Of a stretch of DNA of 64,000 nt, positions 52,801 to 62,063 are shown piece after piece. The notes beneath the pieces are model-generated. The model saw only the letters and a program-made list of their open reading frames with translations. It was not told where the DNA came from and searched no databases. The DNA comes from Melanocharis versteri (Eukaryota; Chordata; Aves; Passeriformes; Melanocharitidae). Within the stretch, counting starts at the first letter, position 1. Every line of letters begins with the position of its first letter. The position numbers were made by a program, and so were the translations under genes. The DNA lies in contig VZTG01001100.1 in NCBI GenBank assembly GCA_013397845.1, positions 310,001 to 374,000 on the forward strand, in the 5' to 3' direction.

Positions 52801-55800
52801 CTACACAGTTAAAAGGCAATTTTTCTACCTTTCAAGATTCTTTCTTTCAATCTTACCATAGAATTAAAATAGTTTTACTTCTGGGAGAGGTGGCCCTGTC
52901 TTTGTTTAAATTCTCCTTAGGTTTTTTACACTTTTTAAACTCTACTCGGTGATATTTCTTCATTCTTCCACTGTGCTGTAATGAGACACAGATTGTAGGG
53001 AAACTAATATTTTTATCCTGTTCCTGTTGATCTGAAAGCCTGTGATCTGAAGGCACACTGTGAGACAGTGTGATATTGTGAGACAGTAACACACAGTTTC
53101 TCATGCGGTTATATTTTGGGTTGTTATCTTTAGTAAAATCAACAGGCATTTTTATGAACATTATTATCAACTTATATGGTATAGTGTAGATTTTATTCTA
53201 GTTCTTTAAATTACTGGGTAAAGAAAAAGAAGTAAGCTTATTGTAAAATTTGCTGCCTTTTATTTTGCAATATGATGTATATTTTAGTTAAGCTTAAATT
53301 CTGTTCCTTGTGGAGATGTTCATTGGAATTTTTGTTCCTTTATGCTGACCTGCCTTGTGGGTGAAGTCATTGCAGAAATCAGTAGTGGTGTGGGCTTGTT
53401 TTGGTTTGGTGGTGGTTGTTTTGGTTTCTTGTTGTTGTTTTTTGTTTTGGTTTTTTTTGTTGTTAAAAAGGAGAAATTTATTAAGTTAAATTGGCCTAAA
53501 ATCACTGGAACACAGCCCTTCGGTAAGATAAGTAAAAGCAATCTTTTGAAAAGGCCTCGTGCCATTCACCCAGAGCAGAACACTCAAACTGCAAATTGCA
53601 GAAGCTGTGGTCATTATCACTACATATCTAGTCACATACAGAGATAAAATTCTTTTCCTCAAGTATATCAACTAGGCTTCTGCAGTGTGTAAAATTTACA
53701 AGAGACAAAAAAAGCAACAAAGAAATTAATGTTTAATTAATGATTAGAACAAGTTGAGCTTTATCTTTTTTAAACAGATTTTGTTTTGAAGATTTTGAAG
53801 GATGCAGAATTTTTATCTTAGTTAAAAAATACATTGAAAATTCAATGGTGGTGTGTGAAATCCATCTATGATTTTAAATAGAAACATACCATCAACAAGT
53901 AACTAAGCCAACAGTTGCACTACATTGAATATTTAAGGGAAACTGTCACCGTATGGTTCTTTAGGATGTCAGACAGTTCTGGCATCCTCACTTGTGTGAG
54001 GTTAAAAATATTTAGTCTGGCTCCATATATTCTGCCTTGTTCTTCATGAAACCTTCTAACTCCTCTGTTTTCTCATTATCTGGAGACATTAGGAGTAGGT
54101 TTATATTTGTAGTAGATGTAGGCTGTACGTTTCTAAGCTCAGGCCAAGTTTCTTTGTGGCCACCTATTTAAGCTTAAAATTGTACGAAGGATAAACGTCA
54201 CTAATAGGCCAGATTAGCCTTGTTGTTAAGAGACTCAGAAGAAGAAATGAAAATCAATAAACACCAGCCTAAAAGCAAAGAGGAAACTGTTTTGGAGAAC
54301 TGTGCAAGTAGATCTAGTGGGTATTCATATCCTTGTCTTTTAAAACATCTCAAACAAAATAATCTCTGAAGAAAGGCACTGCTATACCAAAAATGCAGAT
54401 TAATAGGAATAGGTAATATATACAGAAGATTTGTAACACAGCTGTCTGGATGGGGAAAATTAGTGACTTTATTATGAACTTTAAAAAAGTTCAGTAATCA
54501 GATTTACAGCTGTAGTAACGTTCGTGATTATTTTCTTAAATAATTTTATGATGGGTTTTAAGGAAATACAGATTTTTTCCTAGTATACAATTGCTTTAGT
54601 CTATCGTGACTTTGGCTGGTTATTGTCTTCACTCATTCAGAGCTATTAGTGGTTAAGGACAGTTAGCATTAGTTTTGTAGAAGCATACAGGAAAATTAAA
54701 ATGCCAGAATTTCATATTAGGAATAATCTCTTGTTTACAGTGGTGTCTTCTGAATATCAAAATATAGTATTTTTTCTGTATTTGAATTTATCCTCTCATT
54801 TTGTGTTCATAGGCAGTAGGAGAGTGACAATGGAAGTTCTTGAATTGCTTGTTGAAGACATGTCCCTTATTGGTGATGCTATTTCTGAAAATGTTTGGGA
54901 AGATGACAGCCTTTTTGCATTGGAATTGGTAAGGTTCTTCAGGCTTTGATCAGCAATATTTGTCTCCTTTTATAAGTTTCTGACATTTTCTGCAGTGATT
55001 CATATATCCAAGCTTCTGCTGAGCTGTGCTTTTGAAAATTTTAAGTAGTTTATTACTAGTTCTATTGATGATACTTTTTAAAATGTAAGTTCTTTTACCA
55101 GACAATACTTGGAGTTTCACCTCAAGAAAATGAGCAGCTATTGAGTGAAACACATGTAGGGAAGGGAATCTGACTACAAATGTTGGACACCAATGTGGTG
55201 TAAATACCAACTTTCCCCTTCTTTACTCCTTATAAGCTATAAGGAGTAAAGCTAACTGGTTAAAATTAGGGAGATAACTGTTCAGATCCAAGACTGGAAC
55301 TCTAAGATACAGACATGCTATTCATTTCCTACACAGGAGCTACAGATCCTACACAAGTTTCAGATATCCTAACAATGTTGCTTAGCTGGGAAAGAAAGAG
55401 GCCTTTTTGGCCCAGCAGGGATTCAAAGCATTAAGGTGCTGTTGACCAAGCAATTTAAATTGCTGAGCACAGTTTAGAGTGGTTATATACATGAATTATA
55501 AAATTAGTGAATAGCACATAGAATAATTATGGCTGACTTGCTTTTTTGAAGACAAGTGAAAGCTGAAGTGTAAGCTGGCGTGGCTCAGGCATGTAACAAA
55601 CATACCAGAGCTGCAGACTGAAACTTGTCTAAAGACTTGAATTAAATGCAGTCTGAAATGTACCTGACTTGAGTAAGAATTCATGAAAATACCGCTGAAT
55701 ATGAAACAATAACAGCTGCAATATTTATTATTTAAAATGTTGTAGGCTTCCCTATTCTCTATTTTATAAATGTTAATATTTATATTATTTATGGGACCTG

Positions 55801-58800
55801 TTAGTGAATGAGAATTTTTTCTTTGAATTTAATCTACTGATCTGTGAAAAATCTATTATAATTGATCAACATCACATCAGTGCTGAAGATTCCTGGCAGA
55901 ACATTTAATCTCAGAAGCTTAATATCTCTTTGTCTACTTGTTTTATGATCTGAATCAGTATATTTAATTGCCTATAATGTGTCAAACTACAGTAGAAAAT
56001 ATCATATTTATACCATATTGATTATTATTAGTAGGATAATGTTTGTTTCCAGGCTACTAACAACCAAACCTCTGCAATAAGGTGAGTAGTGGCATACAGT
56101 TTTATTGATTTTTTTTTTTTTTTTTTTTTAAATAAGGGAGAGGAAGAAGAAAGTTTTGCTGTTTTCTTTGAGAATCAGTAGGGATAAAAAACTCTTTGAT
56201 GTTTTCAAAGTTATTGTGAATTGGTTTGGGAAGGGTTTTTTAAAATTATTTTTTAAATTTTAAGGTAAAGCTTTATTAGCAGGTTCAAACCAGGACTTAA
56301 TATTTCCTTATTAAGACTGAACTTCAAAATAGGTAAAATTTCAGAAGTTCAAAAGTGTAGTGAGCAGAAATTAAGGGGGTGGGAGGAGAGAGAAAATGGG
56401 AGAGAGAAGAGGAAGGAGCAACCCAGAATGGGTAGTTACTGAGCAAAGAATTCAGTACTAAAACTGAAAGTAGGCTGAGGTCTAGGACTAATGCATAGAT
56501 GGCAAACACAATGCTATGTGTTTTGTACCATTTATGCAATTTTAGCTTATGTGGCATAATTGTGTTAATGATACTGCAGGTGCTGTGTAAACACTGTAAA
56601 TATACGGTGATGTTTCATTTTTTTCTAATTATTGTATTTCTGATTTTGTTTTCAGAAAGACAAATTGCTTCAGGTCTTGGGTTTGCTTGGAGAAACTATA
56701 TTATATCACAAAACCAATATAAGTGCAGAACAGCCCAAGGTGATGCTGGTGCATCACAGAATGGCATTTATTAGCATTTCACTCTTCACTGTTAGGTTGC
56801 TTCAAATACTTCTCCCTGTAGAAAAGGTATGTCATCACTAATTATAAATGATTGTCTCTTGGTTTTGCATTTTAAGAGGGGAGAAAGAGGTACTTTCCTC
56901 AGGGATTAATACTGAGAAAATAGCCCCTTAGAGAAATTAATCTGGTTTGCACTGGGTGATGTATGATCACAGATGGCAACTTTGTCCATTCTTCAGTTAC
57001 CAGTGCATTCTGCAGATTACAAATCTTAAAAAAATATATTTATACAGTTTTTAACTGAGTTTTTGAAAATCGGTGTTCTTTTTCCTCCTGTAGTTTTTTT
57101 TTTCTGATATGATGTATGGTTTGCAAAGCTCTGCTGCCCCCTGCTCGTTTATAGTATGCATGAAAGTAAGAATAGAACTACATAACATGTAAAATCATCA
57201 CTCTTAATCTGATGGAATGTAGTTGGCAATTAAGTTTCATAAATTGGAATTATTTTAATTCTTCTTTGCTTCCAGTGCTCTTTAAAAGAAATTCTGTCAT
57301 AGCTCTTGGGATTGGTTTTTTTTGTTTTTTTAGGGTGGAGGGGTTTTTTTTGTTTGTATCAGCTGGGAAGGTCTGATGACATTTTTATGTGATGGAAAAT
57401 GTTAGATATTTAAACCTGAATGGGTTTTAATTTTTTGGACCAGTTTTTTAGTGGAATGTAGCTTTTCTTAGACATTACTCAATCGGAGTAGAAGATTGAT
57501 TTTCAGTTACAGGGTCTTTGTCACAAATATTAAGTCTTGTACCTGAAAATAAGTGTAGATGTACTATTCTAATGACTTTTTATAATTTTTGACTTTTATG
57601 TTCTTGTGTACCTAGTGCAAAGTTTCCATTCTGTGTATAACAGTTGGAACAAAGTTATTGTATTTGAGCTCAAAATTTTAGTTGAAGGAATGTACACTTG
57701 CGGTTAAAAATAAAAGAAAAAACCCAAACCAACAAGAAAAATCCCAGTCCTTAGTTTGCAATAAGAGCATATGGAATTGTAGACAGCTTTTTATTAAATA
57801 CAGAATTAATTGTGGTCTGTGTGTTCTCTGCCATCTCGTGGTCAGACAGTGAATTGACTTCAGCCAGGGGTGTTTGTGCTGTGCCTGGATCATACACAGC
57901 TTTTGTGACAGGCTGCAGGTCTGATATTAGAAATGACATCTCATTAACTATCATTTTTAATGAAGAAAAGAAAATTCTTCATGTAGAACTCATTTAATGT
58001 GTTTCTCTAACTTTTAAGTAGCAGCAATAATGATTGTACTTGTTGAATGACTGCAAATGCTGTTGTTGGTTTTTCTGTATTCTCAGGCTATTATTCTGAC
58101 AGTTGCTTTCTTTTTCAAAGGCAAGTAAAGTTACACAAAAGAGTTTGCTGAACGCTTTATTCCTTCTCTCACTGGATATGTCCTTCTCCTTGGAATACCC
58201 AAGCATTCATGAATCCGTTGCAGCCTATCTGGAGCAGATGAGTACTGAGAACTACAGTATTTATAAGCAAGTTTCAGAAGCTTCATATTCGATTGAATGC
58301 ACTTGTAGCTTTATGGTTGAAGTTCATAAGGAGGTATGAAACTTTATTATATAAAATATTTCCTGTAGGCAAGGTTGTTTCTTCAATTCCTTTCCTCTGT
58401 GGTAAAAATCGTAGTGTAGCATAGCTGAGGAAGATCTCTAAGTATGAGTATTCTGTAGGATGCAAGGTATAGCTAATTTGAATTTTCATTAATACTAGTT
58501 ATGATGTTTGTAAAAAATCTTATCTGAAGTAAAAACAAAGAAATAAACAACTGGAGATTGGAAATAGGCACAGGACCTCTTATGGGCAAAGAAGGAAGAT
58601 GCAGCAAATACTCTATTTATTTATGTAAATATATATATTTTTTATTATAATACGTATTTATATAATGCCCTATTTATTTTATATTTATTTAAATATATAG
58701 TGCAGGTGTATGTTGTCTGGGAGTTAAATATATCATTCAGAAAATTTTAAATCCCAAGTATTTTGGCAATTGCAGCTTTAATAAACAGCTACTGGAGTGG

Positions 58801-61800
58801 CTGAGATTCGTGTTTCACTTTGTTATGAAGACGACTGCTTTATTAGTTAAGTGATTCTAGCAGAGTAGTGAAATATTCTTCTCCATTATCCAAATGGATA
58901 ACCAATTTTTCACAATACTGGTTCCATTGATACTAATATAAATGAATAAAATACAGCAATATAAATATAGTGCTGTTTTAAATGAGAGTTAATCTATCCT
59001 TTGTCTAGGCAGGTTCTGAACTTAAGAGAAGCAATACTTTGCTCATAAAATGCTCTTTACAATGAAGTTAACTCCATCAGATTTAAATGGCTCACATTTA
59101 ATGTATTTGGTAACCGAATATGATGAAGACATATGTACTTAAATTTAAAAAAAATCGAACTTGCTCTTTAATAGTGATATGTTAAAAGTTTAATAGTTAA
59201 ATCTTTTATTATACTCTTCTCACATAAAATGCATATTGATTAAAAAAATAGTAATTTGAATAGCGTTATAGCGTTCGTGCTGTGAAGTGTTAGACACACA
59301 TTATTCCTGCTGAGTGTAATAGAAGTTTATTGGGATTCTGCAGTTGAAGGGCTTTCAGCTCCCAGGAATAAACTTTTTTGGTTGAAATATATTGAATTAG
59401 TTAATTATAAACTTCTCTGTGAAAGACTGAACCAAAATTTACTTAATATTCAATTTTGACAAATTTTGAAAGATTATTGAATAATATTAGATACTTTTAC
59501 TAGTTTTGCTAGTTTCATTCTTTCTCTTCATTTTACTTCACAGGGGGACAAGAATCTTTCTGAATTAGTAGAATTGGCGGATCAGGCTTTGAGTAGTCTA
59601 CCCTTCCACCTACACTTTCCCTTGCTTCAGGAATGCATTCACATATGCTCAAATATGTAAGTACATTACTATTTAAAACTCTGCTTGAGAAAATATAACT
59701 TTTTTTTTAATGGACAAGGTTTCTCGAATAGGAGCTCAACTTGTTTATTCCCTGTATGAACAATTGTTTTCTTTTAGCCATTGAACAGTCTCTTCTAATT
59801 GATTTGTGCTATTCTGTGATGGATTTCTTGAAAACTGAATTTCACTTGCTAAAAACTTAATGTTATATTCTATGTACAAGCTTTTATGATTTTGTATGTA
59901 AAGTTGTTATGTGATTTATTAGGAAACAGTCTTAAACACTTCGACTTGTCTTTCAGACTTCTTTAAAATCCTCTGGCCTGAGTATATTTGTATAACTTAC
60001 TTCTGTTTTACTTTCAGAAGTCCTAAAGGACATACTTTATTGTAGATGCTTTATATTACAGTATGGCATCTCATTTATTAAACAGCATATTTTTATTGCT
60101 TTTTTGATTTTTCCGTGTCTCTAATTAGAGAATATTACCTTATGGTGCCTGGAAAAGTGCTTGAACAACAAAAAATTTAATTTTATACTGATTCAGGACT
60201 TGACTTTAGAGATTTTTTTTGAAGGAGACTGCATTTAAGAGCTGTCCAGTAAGTGATTTTAAATTATGAAATGTCAAAATGTTTTTCAATGTTCTAATGC
60301 TTTTAGAATTAATTATTGTTTGAATACCATTTCAGGCAATAGGAAATTCAATTTTCTAACTAACATCAATTCACTTCATGATAGTGAGATGGACTTTTAC
60401 CTCTATAATGAAAAAATTCTAAAAGCATGGGGTTTTTTTTATAATCATATATATGATCGAAGGTGTCTACTGAAGCTCAATTGAATTTTATTTTTTCAGA
60501 TGAACATCAGTCTTTGTCAGGCTCTTAATTTTGATGAGAGAGTTTTGAAAAACTATGGTCTTTGATTACCTACACGTTTAAAAGAATAAACCTATACAAA
60601 CACAAAGATCGATACTATGATTTTGGCAAATATGTTGTGATCTCTGAACTTTTTTTCTGTTTTTCAGAATGTATGTACCATTGCAGAAAGTATTTTTCAG
60701 AGATTATCCTGAAATTTAACAAGAAAATTTTTCTAGGCATCTTTAGATACTGTAAAATAAATTAGTTAAATTAACTATTTTTAATTTTTAGTTGGAAGTC
60801 TGCCCAGGCCAACTCATTGCTTCAGGCGGAGGGTCAGAAGTTGCTTCTCCATCTATTGTCTCATCCTTTGTTGAATATAAAAGCTGAAGCCTATCACTGC
60901 TGTTTGGAAGTGGTTAAGGTTTGAATTAATGCCTACTTAACACTCTTGGTGTTGCACTCAATAATGCATGCTTATGGTTTTGTCATTAAAAGCATTTTTA
61001 ATGCAAATTCGGTTTACCATGTTATATGCCGAAAAATGGTCATAGGCCTGGGCTTGCAGTTCACTGTTACATTCTTGGTATTAAATCTACTTCGTTAGGT
61101 TAAACTTCAGGTACTGCACATAAAAATGGTATGTAAAGAACATGTAAATCCTTTTATGTACTCCTTCTATTGTTGTTTGCTGTTTTGTTTTCTTTGGGGT
61201 TTTTTCCCTATTTTGGAGCCGTGTTGTGTGTGTCTTGGTTTTTTTTTACATGAGTATTTTGTCATGGCCTCAGTTTTTTGTAGTGATAACCCAAGGGATA
61301 AAGAGCATGAATGTCCTGAGAGTATGGCTGGCCTCTGTGCTGGGAATGGCAATGCCATATTTATTGGGTCATTTTAGGTAGTCAGTAATATTGGCTCACA
61401 AAATAAAATTCATTTTTGTATTTTTATATAATACTTGATTGAAATTTTTATTTTCTATAGTGGATATAATTTGTACTTAGTGTGCTTGTAGCACAATTCA
61501 ATAATGTACAAATATGCTGGAGCTAGTCTCCCTGAAAAAAAGACTATCTCCACTGAGTGACACTTTCCTGTTTTTGTGAGATTTTTACAAGCCTGTTTTA
61601 GGTTTTTCTTATTTTAATGTACAGCCAAACATTGTCTTATTTAATGTAATGCCAAACAACACACACAGGTTTTCTAATTTATTTTTACAATTATTCAAAA
61701 TAAAACCAAAATGATTTTCTGTTTCTTAGTCCTGTGTAGTAACAGGAGTTTTCAGTCAGTGATCCAAACAGATTGTGTTTCTTCCAGGGCTGTCATGTTT

Positions 61801-62063
61801 AGCTTTCAGAACTAGTCTTCCAAAGTGCATGGAGAAAGTCTTTTACTGCATGACAACTTCAGGCTGTCTGTAAAACAAGATGTAGTAGTGGAGACTGTCT
61901 TGAATTTTTAAACTAACCGACTTTATTTTTACTGAAGGACTGTTTAGGTATTCATAATATTGCGAAGCCTGTGTCTTCAATCTGCCAGGGAGTACATTTT
62001 CTTCTACACCATAAAGTGTTATATGAAATCTGTACTTTTGGCCTTCAGGAAGATAAGAATGAG
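40840..62063 (+). CDS. RTTN: Rotatin, N-terminal third (15 coding exons, partial at 3' side)
   Basis: Rotatin is a large armadillo/HEAT-like helical protein of centrioles and ciliary basal bodies. It is needed for building full-length centrioles and for left-right axis formation, and human mutations cause microcephaly and polymicrogyria (family knowledge). Fifteen exons join in one frame: 31, 188, 199, 90, 79, 115, 151, 166, 182, 116, 171, 213, 113, 127 and 126 nt, giving 2067 nt or 689 residues of about 2,200. The N-terminus MELSALVRKLGHELTEIRER and later blocks such as RPKIVQ, LAFGGDG, GDGQDWDA, LSLPQFCVSIL, LLSLDM, SLEYPSI, YSIECTC and KPVSSIC match vertebrate rotatin as I remember it. Every junction preserves phase. 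Fourteen donors are GT and one is GC. The start is the first ATG of the CpG-island transcript and gives the rotatin N-terminus. The gene continues past position 64000. No premature stop or frameshift is seen, so it looks functional. Confidence 0.96.
41199..41260 (+). repeat. Imperfect tandem duplication, about 30 bp unit
   Basis: GTAGAGGT...GGCACCAGGTTATGTCAGTA is followed by GTAGAGGT...GGCACCAGATTATATCAGTA, in RTTN intron 1. Confidence 0.8.
41491..41678 (+). CDS. RTTN: RTTN coding exon 2
   Basis: Encodes residues 11-73 after the pyrimidine-rich acceptor ending TTGGGGCAG. It ends in phase 0 at AAG|GTATGA. It contains the conserved rotatin N-terminal domain core (EIRERSLKTIL, LISYADLV, LLEWFNFP, KEEVLNFV). 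Intron 2 (41679-42882, 1204 bp) contains the solo LTR with a nested CR1 tail. Confidence 0.96.
42146..42750 (-). mobile_element. Solo LTR of an endogenous retrovirus in RTTN intron 2
   Basis: I recognise this as a widespread neoavian/passerine solo LTR in antisense orientation to RTTN. On the minus strand it should begin near 42750 (TGTGCTAAGG) and end at 42146 (...AACCATGACA), with TG/CA ends. A TATA box lies at 42439-42446 on the minus strand (TATAAAGG). A decayed poly(A) signal lies near 42265. No internal retroviral genes are attached, so it is a recombined solo copy. Flanking duplications are not clear. It is interrupted at 42457-42519 by a CR1 tail. The retrovirus class is not certain. 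Confidence 0.85.
42457..42519 (+). mobile_element. Very short CR1 3' tail nested in the solo LTR
   Basis: This 63-bp piece reads GTTGGAACTAGATGATCTTT, then CACTTCCAACCCAG, and ends in GATTCTATGAT, the typical CR1 3' end with its terminal octamer. It interrupts the LTR between its GAGCATG and GGAATATCCC segments and points in the opposite direction to the LTR. It therefore arrived after the LTR. Confidence 0.85.
42883..43081 (+). CDS. RTTN: RTTN coding exon 3
   Basis: Encodes residues 74-139 and the first base of the next codon. The acceptor is TTATTGTAG and the donor G|GTAAAT. It contains the conserved blocks GAVEFFSQLRSDVDPNLQA and IDGIVDGLFFLPSELP, part of the N-terminal armadillo-like domain. 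Intron 3 (43082-44795, 1714 bp) shows an A-rich tract near 43460-43490 and no other recognised element. Confidence 0.96.
44796..44885 (+). CDS. RTTN: RTTN coding exon 4
   Basis: Encodes about residues 140-169, including LPQEELFAGYFCQS and LPQLEIPPKR. The acceptor is a T-rich run ending TTTTAG and the donor is G|GTATGT, phase 1. Intron 4 (44886-46044, 1159 bp) is AT-rich with nothing named. Confidence 0.93.
46045..46123 (+). CDS. RTTN: RTTN coding exon 5
   Basis: Encodes about residues 170-195, with the conserved block VKCLKFSTFPWLTLTSTDRH. The acceptor is GGTTTTTTGCAG and the donor AG|GTGCAG, phase 2. Intron 5 (46124-47334, 1211 bp) holds an imperfect hairpin at 46798-46833 and short T/GT-rich runs near 46560 and 46660. 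Confidence 0.94.
46798..46833. repeat. Imperfect hairpin, 14-bp arms, 8-nt loop
   Basis: CAGTGGTTTCAGAA pairs with TTCTGAAACTACTG with one mismatch, and the loop repeats CAGTGGT. In RTTN intron 5. Confidence 0.85.
47335..47449 (+). CDS. RTTN: RTTN coding exon 6 (GC splice donor)
   Basis: Encodes about residues 196-234 (LIWSTCELLQD, MQDFPAEIFLQRPKIVQ). The acceptor ends AACTTGTAG. The exon must end at CAG (47449) to join the next exon's SLLSLL in frame, so the intron begins GCAAGA, a GC donor in the usual CAG|GCAAG context. No GT near this point would keep the frame and the conserved VQ-SLLSLL sequence. Intron 6 (47450-47982) is 533 bp. Confidence 0.94.
47983..48133 (+). CDS. RTTN: RTTN coding exon 7
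   Basis: Encodes about residues 235-284, helical armadillo-like sequence with LAFGGDGRHRLALQAVSCLQ and SRLNFHRDP. The acceptor is TTGTCTTTGCAG and the donor AAG|GTAGGT, phase 1. Intron 7 (48134-49056, 923 bp) has no recognised element. Confidence 0.96.
49057..49222 (+). CDS. RTTN: RTTN coding exon 8
   Basis: Encodes about residues 285-339, a Ser/Pro/Gly-rich, probably disordered linker (NPSPGSSSPRPSVIGRT, RPRGDGQDWDA). The acceptor is ACATAAAG, short of pyrimidines, and the donor AG|GTGAAT, phase 2. Intron 8 (49223-51724, 2502 bp) is AT-rich, with an AT tract at 51050-51110 in which a 16-bp word occurs twice, and a run of 13 A at about 51372. Confidence 0.95.
51050..51110. repeat. AT-rich tract with a repeated 16-bp word
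   Basis: TAAAATATTTAATAAT occurs at 51051-51066 and again at 51085-51100, in RTTN intron 8. Confidence 0.8.
51725..51906 (+). CDS. RTTN: RTTN coding exon 9
   Basis: Encodes about residues 340-400. A Ser/Asn-rich start leads into an acidic stretch (DIENEDTLELQ) and then the conserved helix LSLPQFCVSILENAIPLLRT. The acceptor is TTTTGTTTTAAG and the donor CAG|GTGAGA, phase 1. Intron 9 (51907-54812, 2906 bp) is the longest complete one. It holds a G/T-rich low-complexity run at 53395-53465 and nothing else recognised. Confidence 0.95.
53395..53465 (+). repeat. G/T-rich low-complexity tract in RTTN intron 9
   Basis: Irregular GGTTT/GTT units with no A and few C over about 70 bp. Confidence 0.8.
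54813..54928 (+). CDS. RTTN: RTTN coding exon 10
   Basis: Encodes about residues 401-439 (VLELLVEDMSLIGDAISEN, SLFALEL). The acceptor is GTGTTCATAG and the donor TTG|GTAAGG, phase 0. Intron 10 (54929-56655, 1727 bp) holds the perfect hairpin at 55221-55251 and a T run of about 21 at 56109-56129. Confidence 0.95.
55221..55251. repeat. Perfect hairpin, 14-bp arms, 3-nt loop
   Basis: Arms CTTTACTCCTTATA and TATAAGGAGTAAAG around AGC, without mismatch, in RTTN intron 10. Confidence 0.95.
56109..56129 (+). repeat. Poly(T) tract in RTTN intron 10
   Basis: About 21 consecutive T. No neighbouring element is recognised. Confidence 0.9.
56656..56826 (+). CDS. RTTN: RTTN coding exon 11
   Basis: Encodes residues 440-496 (LLQVLGLLGETILYHK, QPKVMLVHHRMAFISISLF, LLPVEK). 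The acceptor is TTTGTTTTCAG and the donor AAG|GTATGT, phase 0. Intron 11 (56827-58120, 1294 bp) carries two CTCF-like motifs (57129-57147 and 57828-57845). Confidence 0.96.
57129..57147 (-). promoter_or_regulatory. CTCF-like motif in RTTN intron 11
   Basis: The minus strand reads GAGCAGGGGGCAGCAG, a strong match to the CTCF core. Confidence 0.4.
57828..57845 (-). promoter_or_regulatory. Second CTCF-like motif in RTTN intron 11
   Basis: The minus strand reads GACCACGAGATGGCAGAG, close to the CTCF consensus CCASYAGRKGGC, with one mismatch in the core. It has the same orientation as the motif 0.7 kb upstream. Confidence 0.4.
58121..58333 (+). CDS. RTTN: RTTN coding exon 12
   Basis: Encodes residues 497-567 (NALFLLSLDM, SLEYPSIHES, AYLEQMSTENYSIYK, ASYSIECTC). 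The acceptor is TCTTTTTCAAAG and the donor GAG|GTATGA, phase 0. Intron 12 (58334-59543, 1210 bp) contains an AT-rich tract at 58610-58700. Confidence 0.96.
59544..59656 (+). CDS. RTTN: RTTN coding exon 13
   Basis: Encodes about residues 568-604 (DKNLSELVELADQALSS). The acceptor is TTTTACTTCACAG and the donor AT|GTAAGT, phase 2. Intron 13 (59657-60791, 1135 bp) holds nothing recognised. Confidence 0.94.
60792..60918 (+). CDS. RTTN: RTTN coding exon 14
   Basis: Encodes about residues 605-647 (WKSAQANSLLQAEGQKLLLH, then KAEAYHCCLEVVK). The acceptor is TTAATTTTTAG. The donor AAG|GTTTGA is the weakest GT donor in the gene. Phase 0. Intron 14 (60919-61937) is 1019 bp with nothing recognised. Confidence 0.95.
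61938..62063 (+). CDS. RTTN: RTTN coding exon 15, last one in the window
   Basis: Encodes residues 648-689 (DCLGIHNIAKPVSSICQGVH, FLLHHKVLYEICTFGLQ). The acceptor is TTTTTACTGAAG and the donor GAG|GTACTG, phase 0. From 62064 to the window end (1937 bp) is intron 15. I found no sequence there that reads like the next rotatin exon, so that exon probably lies to the right. Confidence 0.95.
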
